A DNA stretch of 64,000 nt, from contig NZ_JAJOZE010000001.1 of the NCBI RefSeq assembly GCF_021166585.1, forward strand, positions 948,062-1,012,061. Reading direction: 5' to 3'. A program made the position numbers and the translations under genes. Every line of letters starts with the position of its first letter. The stretch's first letter is position 1. The notes under the pieces are model-generated. The model saw nothing but the letters and a program-made list of their open reading frames with translations, did not search any database and had not been told where the DNA came from. Positions 42,641 through 52,011 of this stretch are shown here, in pieces. This stretch comes from Metabacillus kandeliae (GTDB lineage: Bacteria > Bacillota > Bacilli > Bacillales > Bacillaceae).

Positions 42641-43492
42641 ATGAAGAAAGGCTATCATATTCCGCTTGGATACACTGAAAAAGAGATCGTGAAAATTGGG
42701 GAGGAGCTCCTTGGAAGCGGAATCTACCAGGCAATCGAAATCAAGTATCCATATGGAATGGCAGGGTTTAACCCTGAAAGCTACCTAAAAGGAATTAATG
42801 AACTGAAATCACAGTTTTCACCGGAAATTACGATGCATATTCCAACAAATTTGGACATCGGCCACACCAATCCATTTATCTGGAATGCCATATTGGATGA
42901 AATAAAAAAGAGCATCGATTTTGCAGAAGAGTATGATGCCTCAGTACTTGCGATTCATCCCGGAACCATCGGAACAATGGATATTCCTGCTCCTGACGGC
43001 AGCAAAATAAAAGATGCCCTGATTCAAGCAGGTCAGAAGAAAAAGGAACATGCCCGTTACTTGACTGTTCAGGCTCTGGAAATTATTGCTTCTTACATAG
43101 ACGGCATGCCGGCGGTGCTTGCGCTTGAAAATGTCCTGCTTTCTCAGGAAATTGTCTATTCACCTGAGGAATTGGATTTCATTATTAATGAAGTAAACCG
43201 TCCTAATGTAAAAGCATTGTTCGATTGCGGCCATGCATTCAGATGCGGAATCCATCCTGCAGAATTTTTGAAGCAGCTGAAAGCAGGGATTGCTCATGTT
43301 CATGTGAATGACAATGATGGAACGTGCGATTTGCACCAGAGCATAGGTGAAGGAAAAATTGACTATGCCCCAATGTTTGAGGTTCTGAAAGAAAAGGGCT
43401 ATAAAGGAATCATACTAATGGAAACGTCCTACAGAAATTCGCAAAGCCTTGCAGAGGATGCTGAAAAATTGGATCGTTATATTGGCAGCTGA
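42641..43492 (+). CDS. Sugar phosphate isomerase/epimerase family TIM-barrel protein
   Basis: Protein of 283 residues of the xylose isomerase-like/AP endonuclease 2 fold. Metal ligands are visible in ALENVL (E), FDCGHAF (D, H), VHVNDNDGT (H, D) and ILMETSY (E). Members act on sugar ketoses, myo-inositol derivatives or similar. Position after the importer points to catabolism of the imported compound. GGCAGGTGCAGC precedes ATG. Confidence 0.87.
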   Translation: MKKGYHIPLGYTEKEIVKIGEELLGSGIYQAIEIKYPYGMAGFNPESYLKGINELKSQFSPEITMHIPTNLDIGHTNPFIWNAILDEIKKSIDFAEEYDASVLAIHPGTIGTMDIPAPDGSKIKDALIQAGQKKKEHARYLTVQALEIIASYIDGMPAVLALENVLLSQEIVYSPEELDFIINEVNRPNVKALFDCGHAFRCGIHPAEFLKQLKAGIAHVHVNDNDGTCDLHQSIGEGKIDYAPMFEVLKEKGYKGIILMETSYRNSQSLAEDAEKLDRYIGS

Positions 43493-44684
43493 ACAAAAGA
43501 ATAGAAAAACCCTGAGCAATGTCAGGCCTTTTCAGACATTTTATTTCTCCTTCAGCTTTATGCTGGCAATTTCTCAGGGGTTTTTCTTGCCTTTTCTGAT
43601 CAGCAAGGACTTTTCAAATACAGAGATTGGCTGGATACTGGCTATTAATACAATCAGCGGAATTGCCGGCCAAATAGGGACAGGGCTTCTTTGTGACTGG
43701 CTGAGGAGACTAAAAGGGATATTTATTCTCTGGGTGATCTTGCTTGCTGGTATAACGCTTGTTCTCTATTATTCTGAGATGCTGCCTGTTTTCCTTGCAG
43801 CTGTTATACTTGCTTCTTTCTTCCAATCTGCCTTAATTGGCCTAATTGACAGCTGGATTATTGAAACAAGCACTGAAATGAAAAGCCGATTCGGAGAAAT
43901 CAGGGCGTTTGGTTCGCTCGGTTTCGGCATTTCTATGATCATAACGGGATATATCGTCAGCATGACAGGCTACAGTGTTATCCCATATGCATTCGGACTT
44001 TTATCGCTGCTTCTCCTGTTTGTGATCCGTCCAATTTCCAACCCTGTTAAAGAAGAAAAAAATCCTGCTATAAAAATAAAAGACCTGTTCATTATCTTAC
44101 AGAACAAGCGTTACTTCTATTTAAATATGCTTTATATTTTATTTTATATCCTGCTTGGAATGGTAGGACTTTATTCTGTGCTTTTGATAGAGAAAGCTGG
44201 AGGAAGCGAAAAACATATTGGGGTTTTTCAGGCAATAGCAGCATTCTCGGAAATCCCTATGTTTTTTTTAGCGCGCAAGCTGACTGTAAAATTTCATTAT
44301 ATGTTTCTATTTTTGGCTGCGATTCTCATGATGGCAGGACGGATTGCTGTTTTATCTGCTGCCAGTGACCTTTCTCTGCTCATTTTATCAGGTGCACTGC
44401 AGGGGATAACCATGCCGCTTTTTATGGTTGCTTCAAAGCAGCTCACAGAAGACGCTGCATTCCCCCAGTACAGGACAACCATGCAGATGGTTTCCATTGC
44501 GGCTTACCTTGGCATCGGAAGCAGTGTTACATCAGTATTAGCCGGCACCTTGTCAGACTGGATATCCATCCGTTCAGCACTGATGGTTTATTTAGCGATA
44601 AATGTCTTAACGCTTTTCCTTGGAACAGCTTACAGTTTAAAATACTATAAGCATCCTCAAAAGAGCGGAAAACAGAAAAGCTGA
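43449..44684 (+). CDS. MFS transporter (LacY/MFS_1-like)
   Basis: Protein of about 400 residues with twelve hydrophobic segments. Motif-A-like GLLCDWLRRLKG lies after helix 2, and PYAFGLLSLLLLFVIRPIS ends the first half. The true start is uncertain: TTG at 43449, ATG at 43458 or TTG at 43482 all overlap the end of the TIM-barrel gene, and none has a good ribosome site, suggesting coupling. It could export a product or import a related compound. It ends the locus. Confidence 0.85.
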   Translation: MQRMLKNWIVILAAEQKNRKTLSNVRPFQTFYFSFSFMLAISQGFFLPFLISKDFSNTEIGWILAINTISGIAGQIGTGLLCDWLRRLKGIFILWVILLAGITLVLYYSEMLPVFLAAVILASFFQSALIGLIDSWIIETSTEMKSRFGEIRAFGSLGFGISMIITGYIVSMTGYSVIPYAFGLLSLLLLFVIRPISNPVKEEKNPAIKIKDLFIILQNKRYFYLNMLYILFYILLGMVGLYSVLLIEKAGGSEKHIGVFQAIAAFSEIPMFFLARKLTVKFHYMFLFLAAILMMAGRIAVLSAASDLSLLILSGALQGITMPLFMVASKQLTEDAAFPQYRTTMQMVSIAAYLGIGSSVTSVLAGTLSDWISIRSALMVYLAINVLTLFLGTAYSLKYYKHPQKSGKQKS

Positions 44685-44706
44685 TGAACGTTCGTCATCC
44701 TCAATG

Positions 44707-44741
44707 TAAAAAAACCTCCTCAATCCAGGAGGTTTTTCTTT
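44707..44741. terminator. Bidirectional terminator
   Basis: AAAAAACCTCCT pairs with AGGAGGTTTTT between the convergent MFS and LLM genes. Confidence 0.85.
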
Positions 44742-44743
44742 TA

Positions 44744-45703
44744 TTAGCCTGCATTGTATTTGCCAAGCAGCCTGTAAGAAGCAGTACGGCTTTCATAATC
44801 AGGAGTATGTGTGACAACCATTATTTCATCTGCTTCATATTGTTTTTGAATGTTTTCTAACTTTTGAAGCACTTGATCTGGAGTGCCAATAGCCATTTTC
44901 GCTTTTGATAAGTGGAGCATGTCTTTTTCTGAAGAAGATAAGGAAGTTTCTTTTTGATCTTGCTTGATTTGTCTGTATAGTGCAGCTTCCGCCAAACTTA
45001 CAGCTTTTTCTTCCGTTTCAGCGCAAACAGCACTAACAGCTGCAATCACCTCTGGCTCTGGTTGAAAACCGTTGCTTACAAACTGTTTTTTGTAGCTCTG
45101 AACAATTTCCGGACCGTCTTTATCGCTCATAAAATGACCGAAAGCATAAGAAGTGCCCGTCTCAGCAGCAAGTATTGCGCTCTTGCTGCTTGTGCCCAAA
45201 ACCCAGGGAACAGGGGGTTTTTGCGGCAAGGGAGATGCAGAAATTTTGGCATACAGGCTTTCTTCAGGAAAATCACTTTTTAAAAAGTGCAGCAGCTCTT
45301 TATACTTGTCCGGCATTTCCTTTACTTTTTGAAGAAAGTTGCCTGATAAGGCAATAGAGGCCTCAGCAGATCCGCCGGGTGCTCTTCCTATCCCTAAGTC
45401 AATTCTGTCTGGAAAAAGGACAGAAAGCATATTAAACGTTTCTGCGACTTTAAAAGGGCTGTAATGGGGGAGAAGAACGGCCCCGGAACCGATTCGGATG
45501 TGTTTTGTTTTCTCTCCGATCAAGCCCAGCAGAACTTCAGGAGCAGGGCAGGAGAGGTTTTGAAAACTATGATGTTCAGCGATCCAGTATCGTGTAAATC
45601 CTGCTTTATCTCCTTCAGCAGCCAGCTCAATAGATGCTCTAAGCGCTTCCGCGGGCGAACTTTTCTCCAGTACGGGGGCTTGATCCAGTATGCCAAGCTT
45701 CAT
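44744..45703 (-). CDS. LLM class flavin-dependent oxidoreductase
   Basis: Luciferase-like monooxygenase of 319 residues, paralogue of the one at 28.3 kb (same KLGILDQAPV, RYWIAEHHSFQ, GAVLLPHYSPFKVAETF and GIGRAPGG runs). The fifth-codon region before it is unlikely to be translated: ATG at 45703 follows GGGAGGAAA. Substrate unknown; a single gene divergent from the Fsr-like pump gene. Confidence 0.9.
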   Translation of the reverse strand: MKLGILDQAPVLEKSSPAEALRASIELAAEGDKAGFTRYWIAEHHSFQNLSCPAPEVLLGLIGEKTKHIRIGSGAVLLPHYSPFKVAETFNMLSVLFPDRIDLGIGRAPGGSAEASIALSGNFLQKVKEMPDKYKELLHFLKSDFPEESLYAKISASPLPQKPPVPWVLGTSSKSAILAAETGTSYAFGHFMSDKDGPEIVQSYKKQFVSNGFQPEPEVIAAVSAVCAETEEKAVSLAEAALYRQIKQDQKETSLSSSEKDMLHLSKAKMAIGTPDQVLQKLENIQKQYEADEIMVVTHTPDYESRTASYRLLGKYNAG

Positions 45704-45869
45704 TGTATTTCCTCCCATCTGTTGCTCATTTAATCATCCTACCTTACTGTCTGCAGGGAAGAAAAATAATTTGACTCGTCTGAGCCAGGGTAAAATTCTA
45801 GATGCTTTAGCAAAAAATGTTTAAACTAAAGAAAGCACCTTTTAACTTGCAGCAAACGGAGATGAATTT

Positions 45870-47060
45870 ATGACTGTCAAAAATCAGTACATGGCTGAAA
45901 ACCTCATGGTTCCCTTTCAAAAAAGAGCCGTGTTCACCTTCAGCAGCACACATTTTATCAATGATCTTGTTACGACAGGCATGGTTCCTGCACTGGTAGT
46001 ACTGTACAAAGAGGCTATGCATCTTAGTTATACCCAGGCTTCCCTTATTGTCCTAATTTCTTATCTTACTTCATCTGTTTCACAGCCGCTCTTTGGAATG
46101 ATGGCTGACAGAAGCCCCAGAGTATGGCTGTTTTCAGCAGGTGTGTTCCTTTCTGTTTTAGGCCTTGCTTTAACCGGAGCAGCGCCTTCCTATGGCTGGC
46201 TCCTTTTTTTCGTAGCACTTTCAGGCCTTGGATCAGGAGCTTTTCATCCTGAAGCTTCAAGGGGCACGCATTTGGCCGCAGGAAGCCAAAAAGGCCTTTC
46301 ACAGGCTATTTTTCAGGTTGGGGGAAATGCCGGCCAGGCATTCGGTCCGCTGATGATCCCTCTTTTTCTTGTTCATACAGGCATTCAAGGGCTGCTTTGG
46401 CTGATTCCTCTAGCATTCTTGAGCATTATCCTGACAGGGCAAATCCTTAAATGGCTTGGCGGCAGGGTAAAAGAATCTTTTCAGAAGAAAAAAGAGCTGG
46501 AGGGTGAAAATAATTATACAGGTGTAGCCCTGCTGACCCTCATTATTGTTCTCAGATCCTGGTGTCAGGTGGGAGTTGTCGTCTTTTTGCCTTTTTATTT
46601 AAAAGATCTGACTGTCAGCCAGTCTGAAATGCTTAACTTTGTCTTTGTCGGAGCAGGGGCAGCAGGCACCTTTATAGGCGGAGTTTTTGCTGACCGAACA
46701 GGCATGAAGCGGCTTTTGTCTCTTTCTTTATTTCTTGCAGCACCGTTCGCTTTACTTTTCCCGCATTTATCAGGCATTTTATCTGTTCTTGATTTATTGC
46801 TTTTCGGCTTTTGCGTTTTATCATCGTTTTCCGTCACCGTTGTCCTTATGCAGGCAATGCTGCCGAAAAACATCGCGGCGGCGTCAGGGCTTGCCATCGG
46901 CTTTGGGGTGGGAGCCGGAGGGATCGGTTCTGTTTTGATGGGAGGACTGTCAGACATTTTTGGTGTAGCATCCGTTTTTGTAATGCTCTCTTTTTTGCCG
47001 CTTTTGGCAGGAATCCTTTCCTTATTTATGCCGAATGACCGGCTGCATGCAGCTAAATAA
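45870..47060 (+). CDS. MFS transporter, fosmidomycin resistance (Fsr) family
   Basis: Protein of 396 residues with twelve hydrophobic segments. STHFINDLVTTGMVPALVVLY and SGLGSGAFHPEASRGTHLA are characteristic of Fsr (fosmidomycin efflux; B. subtilis YfnC-like). Proton-driven drug efflux is the family role. MATE efflux gene follows 41 bases later in the same direction, possibly cotranscribed. Confidence 0.9.
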   Translation: MTVKNQYMAENLMVPFQKRAVFTFSSTHFINDLVTTGMVPALVVLYKEAMHLSYTQASLIVLISYLTSSVSQPLFGMMADRSPRVWLFSAGVFLSVLGLALTGAAPSYGWLLFFVALSGLGSGAFHPEASRGTHLAAGSQKGLSQAIFQVGGNAGQAFGPLMIPLFLVHTGIQGLLWLIPLAFLSIILTGQILKWLGGRVKESFQKKKELEGENNYTGVALLTLIIVLRSWCQVGVVVFLPFYLKDLTVSQSEMLNFVFVGAGAAGTFIGGVFADRTGMKRLLSLSLFLAAPFALLFPHLSGILSVLDLLLFGFCVLSSFSVTVVLMQAMLPKNIAAASGLAIGFGVGAGGIGSVLMGGLSDIFGVASVFVMLSFLPLLAGILSLFMPNDRLHAAK

Positions 47061-47101
47061 TTAAAGACTGCTTTTTAAGAAGAAAAAAGGGGGAAATAAC
47101 A

Positions 47102-48481
47102 TTGGAAGCTTCAAGTAAACAAGGAATGCCGGAAAAACCTGTTTGGCGTGTTATGCTTTTATTCCTCGTTCCATTGCTTTTAAGCAATGTGCTTCAATCT
47201 GCCGGTCAGCTTGTTGGAGGCTTTGTTGTCGGCCGTTATTTAGGTGTGGAGGCATTCGCTTCCATTTCTGCTTTTTTTCCGTTATTTTTTCTTCTTGTTT
47301 CCTTTACAATCGGAATAGGTTCCGGCAGTTCCATCCTGATCGGCCAGGCATACGGAGCAAAAAACGAAGAGCGAATGAAAGCCATTATCGGCACCACCTT
47401 AACATTTACCTTTTTTATGGGCGTTGTGCTGGCTGTAATCGGGAGCTTTTTTGCCAACGATATTTTAAAGCTGATGGGAACACCGGTGAATGTGCTTGAA
47501 ACCACAGTCCACTATGCGAGGATCTTATTTATTTCAATGCCTGTTATGTTTTTATACTTTGCGTATACCACATTTTTAAGGGGAACAGGCGACTCAAAAA
47601 CTCCTTTTTACTCGTTAATCGTCAGCACCGTGCTGAATATTGCGCTGCTCCCGGTGCTGATCTTCGGACTGCTTGGAATGCCAAGGCTTGGAATTTATGG
47701 TGCAGCGTATGCCAATGTAATTTCAACAGTGGCAACTTTTCTTGTTCTTATGCTGTATTTAAGCAAAATCAGTCATCCGCTGAGATTTGATAAAACCGCT
47801 GCCAAAAAGCTAGGTGTAGATAAGGAGCTTTTGAAGCTGCTGTTAAAGCTTGGCATTCCCTCCAGCATTAACATGATTCTCATTTCTCTTTCTGAAATTG
47901 CCGTTATCAGCTTTGTTAACCGGTTTGGCTCAAATGCCACTGCTGCCTATGGCGCCGTTAACCAGGTCGCAAGCTATGTGCAGATGCCAGCCATCAGCCT
48001 TGGAATAGCTGTTTCCATCTTTGCGGCCCAATCAATTGGCGCCAATCAAATGGATAGACTGAAGCAGGTCATCAAAACAGGAATTGTGCTCAATTACACA
48101 ATTGGCGGAGTATTAATTATCATTGTTTATCTTTTTTCAAGAAGCATACTTTCTCTTTTTTTGCGGACAGAAGCAACGCTTGATATTGCAGAAAGCCTTC
48201 TTATGATCACTTTGTGGAGTTATATTATTTTCGGAAATGCTCAAATTCTGGCTGCAACGATGAGGGCGAGCGGGACGGTATTGTGGCCGACCGTTTTCAG
48301 CATTCTGTCCATTTGGGCTGTTGAAGTACCTGTCGCTTATTGGCTTTCTTTTTATACGCCGCTAGGAATAAAGGGAATTTGGATCGGTTATCCTGCAGCC
48401 TTCATTGCGAGTCTGATCCTGCAATATGGTTATTACAAACTTGTATGGAAGAAAAAAAGCATACAGCGTCTCATCAGCTGA
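47102..48481 (+). CDS. MATE family efflux transporter
   Basis: Protein of 459 residues with twelve hydrophobic segments in two homologous bundles. SAGQLVGGFVVGRYLGVEA near the N-terminus and GSNATAAYGAVNQVASYVQMP in the second bundle are typical MATE runs. TTG start behind AAGGGGGAAAT. Expected to export drugs or metabolites using Na+ or H+. Ends in a terminator. Confidence 0.92.
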   Translation: MEASSKQGMPEKPVWRVMLLFLVPLLLSNVLQSAGQLVGGFVVGRYLGVEAFASISAFFPLFFLLVSFTIGIGSGSSILIGQAYGAKNEERMKAIIGTTLTFTFFMGVVLAVIGSFFANDILKLMGTPVNVLETTVHYARILFISMPVMFLYFAYTTFLRGTGDSKTPFYSLIVSTVLNIALLPVLIFGLLGMPRLGIYGAAYANVISTVATFLVLMLYLSKISHPLRFDKTAAKKLGVDKELLKLLLKLGIPSSINMILISLSEIAVISFVNRFGSNATAAYGAVNQVASYVQMPAISLGIAVSIFAAQSIGANQMDRLKQVIKTGIVLNYTIGGVLIIIVYLFSRSILSLFLRTEATLDIAESLLMITLWSYIIFGNAQILAATMRASGTVLWPTVFSILSIWAVEVPVAYWLSFYTPLGIKGIWIGYPAAFIASLILQYGYYKLVWKKKSIQRLIS

Positions 48482-48508
48482 AAAACGGGCATTATGTCCG
48501 TTTTTTTA
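48482..48508 (+). terminator. Intrinsic terminator
   Basis: AAAACGG pairs with CCGTTTT, followed by T residues. Confidence 0.7.
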
Positions 48509-48540
48509 TTTACGTTTCTACAGTCCAAAATAAATACCTA

Positions 48541-48569
48541 TAGACAATTTTCAGAAAAAATGATAACTT
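48541..48569 (+). promoter_or_regulatory. Candidate promoter of the LacI-GH13 operon
   Basis: TAGACA, 17 bases, TAACTT with an extended TGA before the -10. Weak -10 match but followed immediately by the palindromic operator. Confidence 0.45.
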
Positions 48570-48571
48570 TC

Positions 48572-48587
48572 ACTTAAACGATTAAGT
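48572..48587. promoter_or_regulatory. LacI-type operator before the LacI-GH13 operon
   Basis: ACTTAA-ACGA-TTAAGT is a 16-bp near-palindrome with the central CG common in LacI-family operators. It lies 14 bp before the gene start, just downstream of the candidate promoter, so it would block transcription initiation. Confidence 0.65.
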
Positions 48588-48600
48588 CATGTGGTGAAAA

Positions 48601-49506
48601 ATGAAAAAACCTACACTGAAAGACATTGCTGCAAGAGCCTCTGTTTCTTCAGCGACCGTGAGCTATGTACTCAACAATGCAGCAAAACAATCGATCCCAG
48701 CAGAAACCAGGGAAAAAGTGCTGAAAATTGCAGAAGAGCTTGGCTATGTTCCAAATCTGGCAGCAAGATCGCTTGTAAGCCGAAAATCCGGACTGGCCGG
48801 GATCCTCATCAGCAGAGAGAGCACCCGCAGTGTTTGGCGGAGGCATAAGTTTCTTGAAGCTGCTAATGAACTGGAGCAGCTATTATCAGACAGCGGCTAT
48901 CATACATTGCTGTTCAGTCTGCGTGATGACAGCTATCAGATCATTGCTGAAAGAAAGCTTGATGCCGTTTTCCTTTTTGATGCCGCTGAAGAAGAATTTT
49001 ATGCAATCGCCAATCAATTTGACGTCCCGCTTGTTTTGATCGACAGCATGCTGGATGATCCCTTGTTTCACAAAATACTTCCCTCTTATGAGGAAGCAAT
49101 TCGACAGGCAGAGGGATTTTTGAATCAAGAGGATCGCTTCTTAGTGATGGAGCAATTTAGAAACAAAGCTCTTAAGGAAGAAATCATCCGGCTAAGCGGT
49201 TTGAAAGAAACCGATATTTGCATTATTGAAGAAGAAGAACAGCTGTATTCATTTTTATTAAAAAAAAGGCACCGAAAAGGAATTATCATTAATGAATATC
49301 TGGGGGCTATGGCGATCAATCATTTTCCTCCTGAACAGCTGGCTGTTATTTGCACAGCAGGAAATGAAAATCTCCTTCACCCTGAAGCAGCAGCTGTAAC
49401 GTTTGCCGAGTCCATTGCTTCTGCAGCCTGCAAGAGAATGTTAGAGCTGCTGAATAGCGAATGGCCGGCGGAATCTAAAAAATATGTATGGATAAAGCCA
49501 ACTTGA
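48601..49506 (+). CDS. LacI family transcriptional regulator (maltose-type context)
   Basis: Protein of 301 residues. HTH at residues 5-25 (LKDIAARASVSSATVSYVLNN) followed by the YVPNLAARSLVSRKSG hinge. The ligand domain is shorter than the usual 330-340 residues and lacks the C-terminal RP-type consensus seen in many LacI proteins, so ligand use may be altered. A GH13 amylase gene follows in the same direction; it likely controls this pair in response to a maltodextrin. Confidence 0.88.
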   Translation: MKKPTLKDIAARASVSSATVSYVLNNAAKQSIPAETREKVLKIAEELGYVPNLAARSLVSRKSGLAGILISRESTRSVWRRHKFLEAANELEQLLSDSGYHTLLFSLRDDSYQIIAERKLDAVFLFDAAEEEFYAIANQFDVPLVLIDSMLDDPLFHKILPSYEEAIRQAEGFLNQEDRFLVMEQFRNKALKEEIIRLSGLKETDICIIEEEEQLYSFLLKKRHRKGIIINEYLGAMAINHFPPEQLAVICTAGNENLLHPEAAAVTFAESIASAACKRMLELLNSEWPAESKKYVWIKPT

Positions 49507-49547
49507 AACCAAGATGGACAAAATAAATAGAACAAGAGGTGCAAAAC

Positions 49548-51314
49548 ATGCAAAAAGAAGCCATTTACCATAGTTCAAGCAGCAAATACTTATATGCTTA
49601 TGACAATGAAACCATTCACATCAGGCTCCGCACTAAAAAGGGAGATGCGGATGAAATCAAGCTTCGATGGGGGGATCCTTTTGAATGGGAAGAGGACGAA
49701 AAAGGAAACTGGACCTGGGAGCTCTACGAAACGGTCAAAATGGAAAAGCAGGGCTCAAGCAGCCTTTTTGACTTTTGGGTTGCAGCACTTAAGCCGCCAT
49801 ATAAAAGAGTCAAATATGCCTTTGAGATACATAGCGGAAGCGAGTCTATTGTTTATGCTGAAAAAGGTTTTTTCCAAAGTGATGAAAAGAATGACAGTGG
49901 GGGCTTTTTTACATTTCCATATTTAAATGAAGAAGATGTGTTTTCTCCTCCAGAATGGGTGAAGGAAACGGTCTGGTATCAAATTTTTCCTGAGCGCTTT
50001 GCAAACGGCAATCCATCGCTGGATCCTGAAGGCACATTGCCGTGGGGAAGCAAGGATCCGGAAAGAGATTCTTTCTTTGGCGGAGACCTGGAAGGCATTA
50101 TTCAGCATATTGATTATTTGAAGGATTTAGGCATCACAGGAGTTTACATGACTCCTGTCTTCAAGGCGCCGACAAACCATAAATACGATACGATTGATTA
50201 TATGGAAATTGATCCGCATTTCGGTGACAAAGAAACCTTCCGAAAGCTTGTTGAAACTTGTCATAGCAACGGAATCAAAGTTATGATCGATGCGGTATTC
50301 AACCATGCCGGCTATCACTTTCCTCCTTTCCAGGACGTGCTTGAAAAAGGCGAGGCGTCAAAATACAAGGATTGGTTTCATATGAAGGAATTTCCGCTGA
50401 AAACGGAGCCAAAGCCTAACTATGCGACATTTGCTTTTGAAAAAACAATGCCCAAACTGAATACATCTAACCCAGAACTGAAGGCGTATTTGATTGAAAC
50501 CGGGAAATACTGGGTCAAAGAGTTTGATGTAGACGGCTGGCGACTTGATGTAGCAAATGAAGTGCCGCATACCTTCTGGAGAGAATTCCGAAAAGAAGTT
50601 AAAGCGATCAAACCCGATGTTTATATCCTCGGAGAAATTTGGCATGAAGCTTCAGAGTGGCTGCTTGGCGACCAATTTGATGCCGTCATGAACTACCCTT
50701 ATACAGATGCAGCTCTTCGTTATTTTGGAAAAGAAGAAATCACTGCAGAAGAATTTATCGATAAAACCGTTAGTGCGGTCTATATGTATCCTGATAATGT
50801 AACAGAGGTATCGTTCAATCTCCTCGGCAGCCATGATACACCAAGAATTTTAACCGAGTGCGGCGGAAATAAAGACAAAGTCAAACAGCTTATGGCCTTT
50901 CTTCTGTCAGCACCGGGTACTCCCTGCATCTATTACGGAGATGAAATCGGCTTAAGCGGCGATATGGATCCGGGCTGCAGAAAGTGCATGGTCTGGGATG
51001 AAAAACAAAGAGATCTGGATATGCTCGCTTTCACAAAAAAACTGATTTCCCTGCGGAAAGCAATGCCTGTATTCGGCAATCACGGCCATTTGACATTCCT
51101 CGATCAGTATATCGGACAAGATATTATTGCGTATACGAAGGAATATGGTGAGGAAAAGCTTCTATTCTTGTTCAGCAATGCGAAAGGCGCTGAACTTCAC
51201 CTTGATGAGAGTCTTCAAGGCGGGACCTTCAAAGAATTGATCAGCGGCAGAGATATTTCTGGATCAGAAGGGATCGTTCTGAAACCGAATGAAGTGCTGA
51301 TTCTAAAACGGTAA
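49548..51314 (+). CDS. Glycoside hydrolase family 13 (neopullulanase/cyclomaltodextrinase-type)
   Basis: Protein of 588 residues. N-terminal CBM34-like domain (residues 1-125), then the catalytic (beta/alpha)8 barrel. Catalytic residues are D in GWRLDVANE, E in YILGEIWH and D in GSHDTPRIL. No signal peptide, so it acts inside the cell on imported maltodextrins or cyclodextrins. ATG at 49548 is preferred over the GTG at 49539 because AGAGGTG precedes it by a suitable distance. Follows its LacI regulator by 41 bases. Confidence 0.94.
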   Translation: MQKEAIYHSSSSKYLYAYDNETIHIRLRTKKGDADEIKLRWGDPFEWEEDEKGNWTWELYETVKMEKQGSSSLFDFWVAALKPPYKRVKYAFEIHSGSESIVYAEKGFFQSDEKNDSGGFFTFPYLNEEDVFSPPEWVKETVWYQIFPERFANGNPSLDPEGTLPWGSKDPERDSFFGGDLEGIIQHIDYLKDLGITGVYMTPVFKAPTNHKYDTIDYMEIDPHFGDKETFRKLVETCHSNGIKVMIDAVFNHAGYHFPPFQDVLEKGEASKYKDWFHMKEFPLKTEPKPNYATFAFEKTMPKLNTSNPELKAYLIETGKYWVKEFDVDGWRLDVANEVPHTFWREFRKEVKAIKPDVYILGEIWHEASEWLLGDQFDAVMNYPYTDAALRYFGKEEITAEEFIDKTVSAVYMYPDNVTEVSFNLLGSHDTPRILTECGGNKDKVKQLMAFLLSAPGTPCIYYGDEIGLSGDMDPGCRKCMVWDEKQRDLDMLAFTKKLISLRKAMPVFGNHGHLTFLDQYIGQDIIAYTKEYGEEKLLFLFSNAKGAELHLDESLQGGTFKELISGRDISGSEGIVLKPNEVLILKR

Positions 51315-51322
51315 TATGCTGG

Positions 51323-51352
51323 AAAAGGATGCCTGACCGGCATCCTTTTTTT
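51323..51352 (+). terminator. Intrinsic terminator
   Basis: AAAAGGATGCC pairs with GGCATCCTTTT, then T residues. Confidence 0.85.
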
Positions 51353-51383
51353 CAAAATTTTATAGAACAGCAGGAGGAAAAAG

Positions 51384-51896
51384 ATGAATTCACTCATTAA
51401 GCTTACCCCTGATAAAGAGGAAGCCTATTTAGATTTTTATCACGATTGGCAAATAAGCGGAGAACAAAAGGTTCCCTGGATTATCGGCATTTCCCCTGAA
51501 CCATTTCAGGCATTTATTGATTTTTGCCGCCGGCAGGAAGCAGAAGAACATATCGAAAATGGCTTTGTGCCAAGCAGCACCTATTTTTTAGAAAATGAAA
51601 ATGGCATCATTACAGCTGCCGTCAACATCAGGCACAGACTAAATGAGTATCTTATGCAAAGGGGAGGGCATATCGGATATGGCGTCCGGCCTTCCGAAAG
51701 GAAGAAGGGCTATGCGAAGATGATCCTTTCACTCGCTTTAGAAAAAACAAACGAAATGGGCATCCGGGAAGTGCTTGTCACCTGTGATGCTGAGAATTTC
51801 GCATCAGAGAAAACGATCCTCTCGAATGGAGGGATTTTTGAATCCAGCTTTACTGAAGACAATGGGAATGTGATTAAGCGGTTTTGGATCAAATAA
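51384..51896 (+). CDS. GNAT family N-acetyltransferase
   Basis: Protein of 170 residues. IGYGVRPSERKKGYAKMIL carries the acetyl-CoA loop R-x-x-G-x-A, and LVTCDAENFASEKTILSNGG is motif B. It is closer to the group typified by YitI/YjdJ-like acetyltransferases than to the GNAT enzyme at 10.2 kb. AGGAGGAAA precedes the ATG. The acceptor is unknown. Confidence 0.9.
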   Translation: MNSLIKLTPDKEEAYLDFYHDWQISGEQKVPWIIGISPEPFQAFIDFCRRQEAEEHIENGFVPSSTYFLENENGIITAAVNIRHRLNEYLMQRGGHIGYGVRPSERKKGYAKMILSLALEKTNEMGIREVLVTCDAENFASEKTILSNGGIFESSFTEDNGNVIKRFWIK

Positions 51897-52011
51897 TTAT
51901 TCAATTTAAGCCTTACAGCACATCCGGACAATGCGGAAAGCACTTAGAAAAGCCTTCTCGCCTTAAACAGTGTACAATGAGGAAAAGCTGACCAAATGTG
52001 AAGGTGAAAAC

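Noticed and set aside
43449-43481. Upstream extension of the MFS gene
   Set aside because: The extra N-terminal residues overlap the TIM-barrel gene and do not look like a family start; left in the coordinates only because no better start could be proven.
48660-48680. CTATGTACT inside the second LacI gene as a possible Ter site
   Set aside because: The following bases (CAACAAT) do not match the Ter consensus AAATNTTC, and it is coding sequence.
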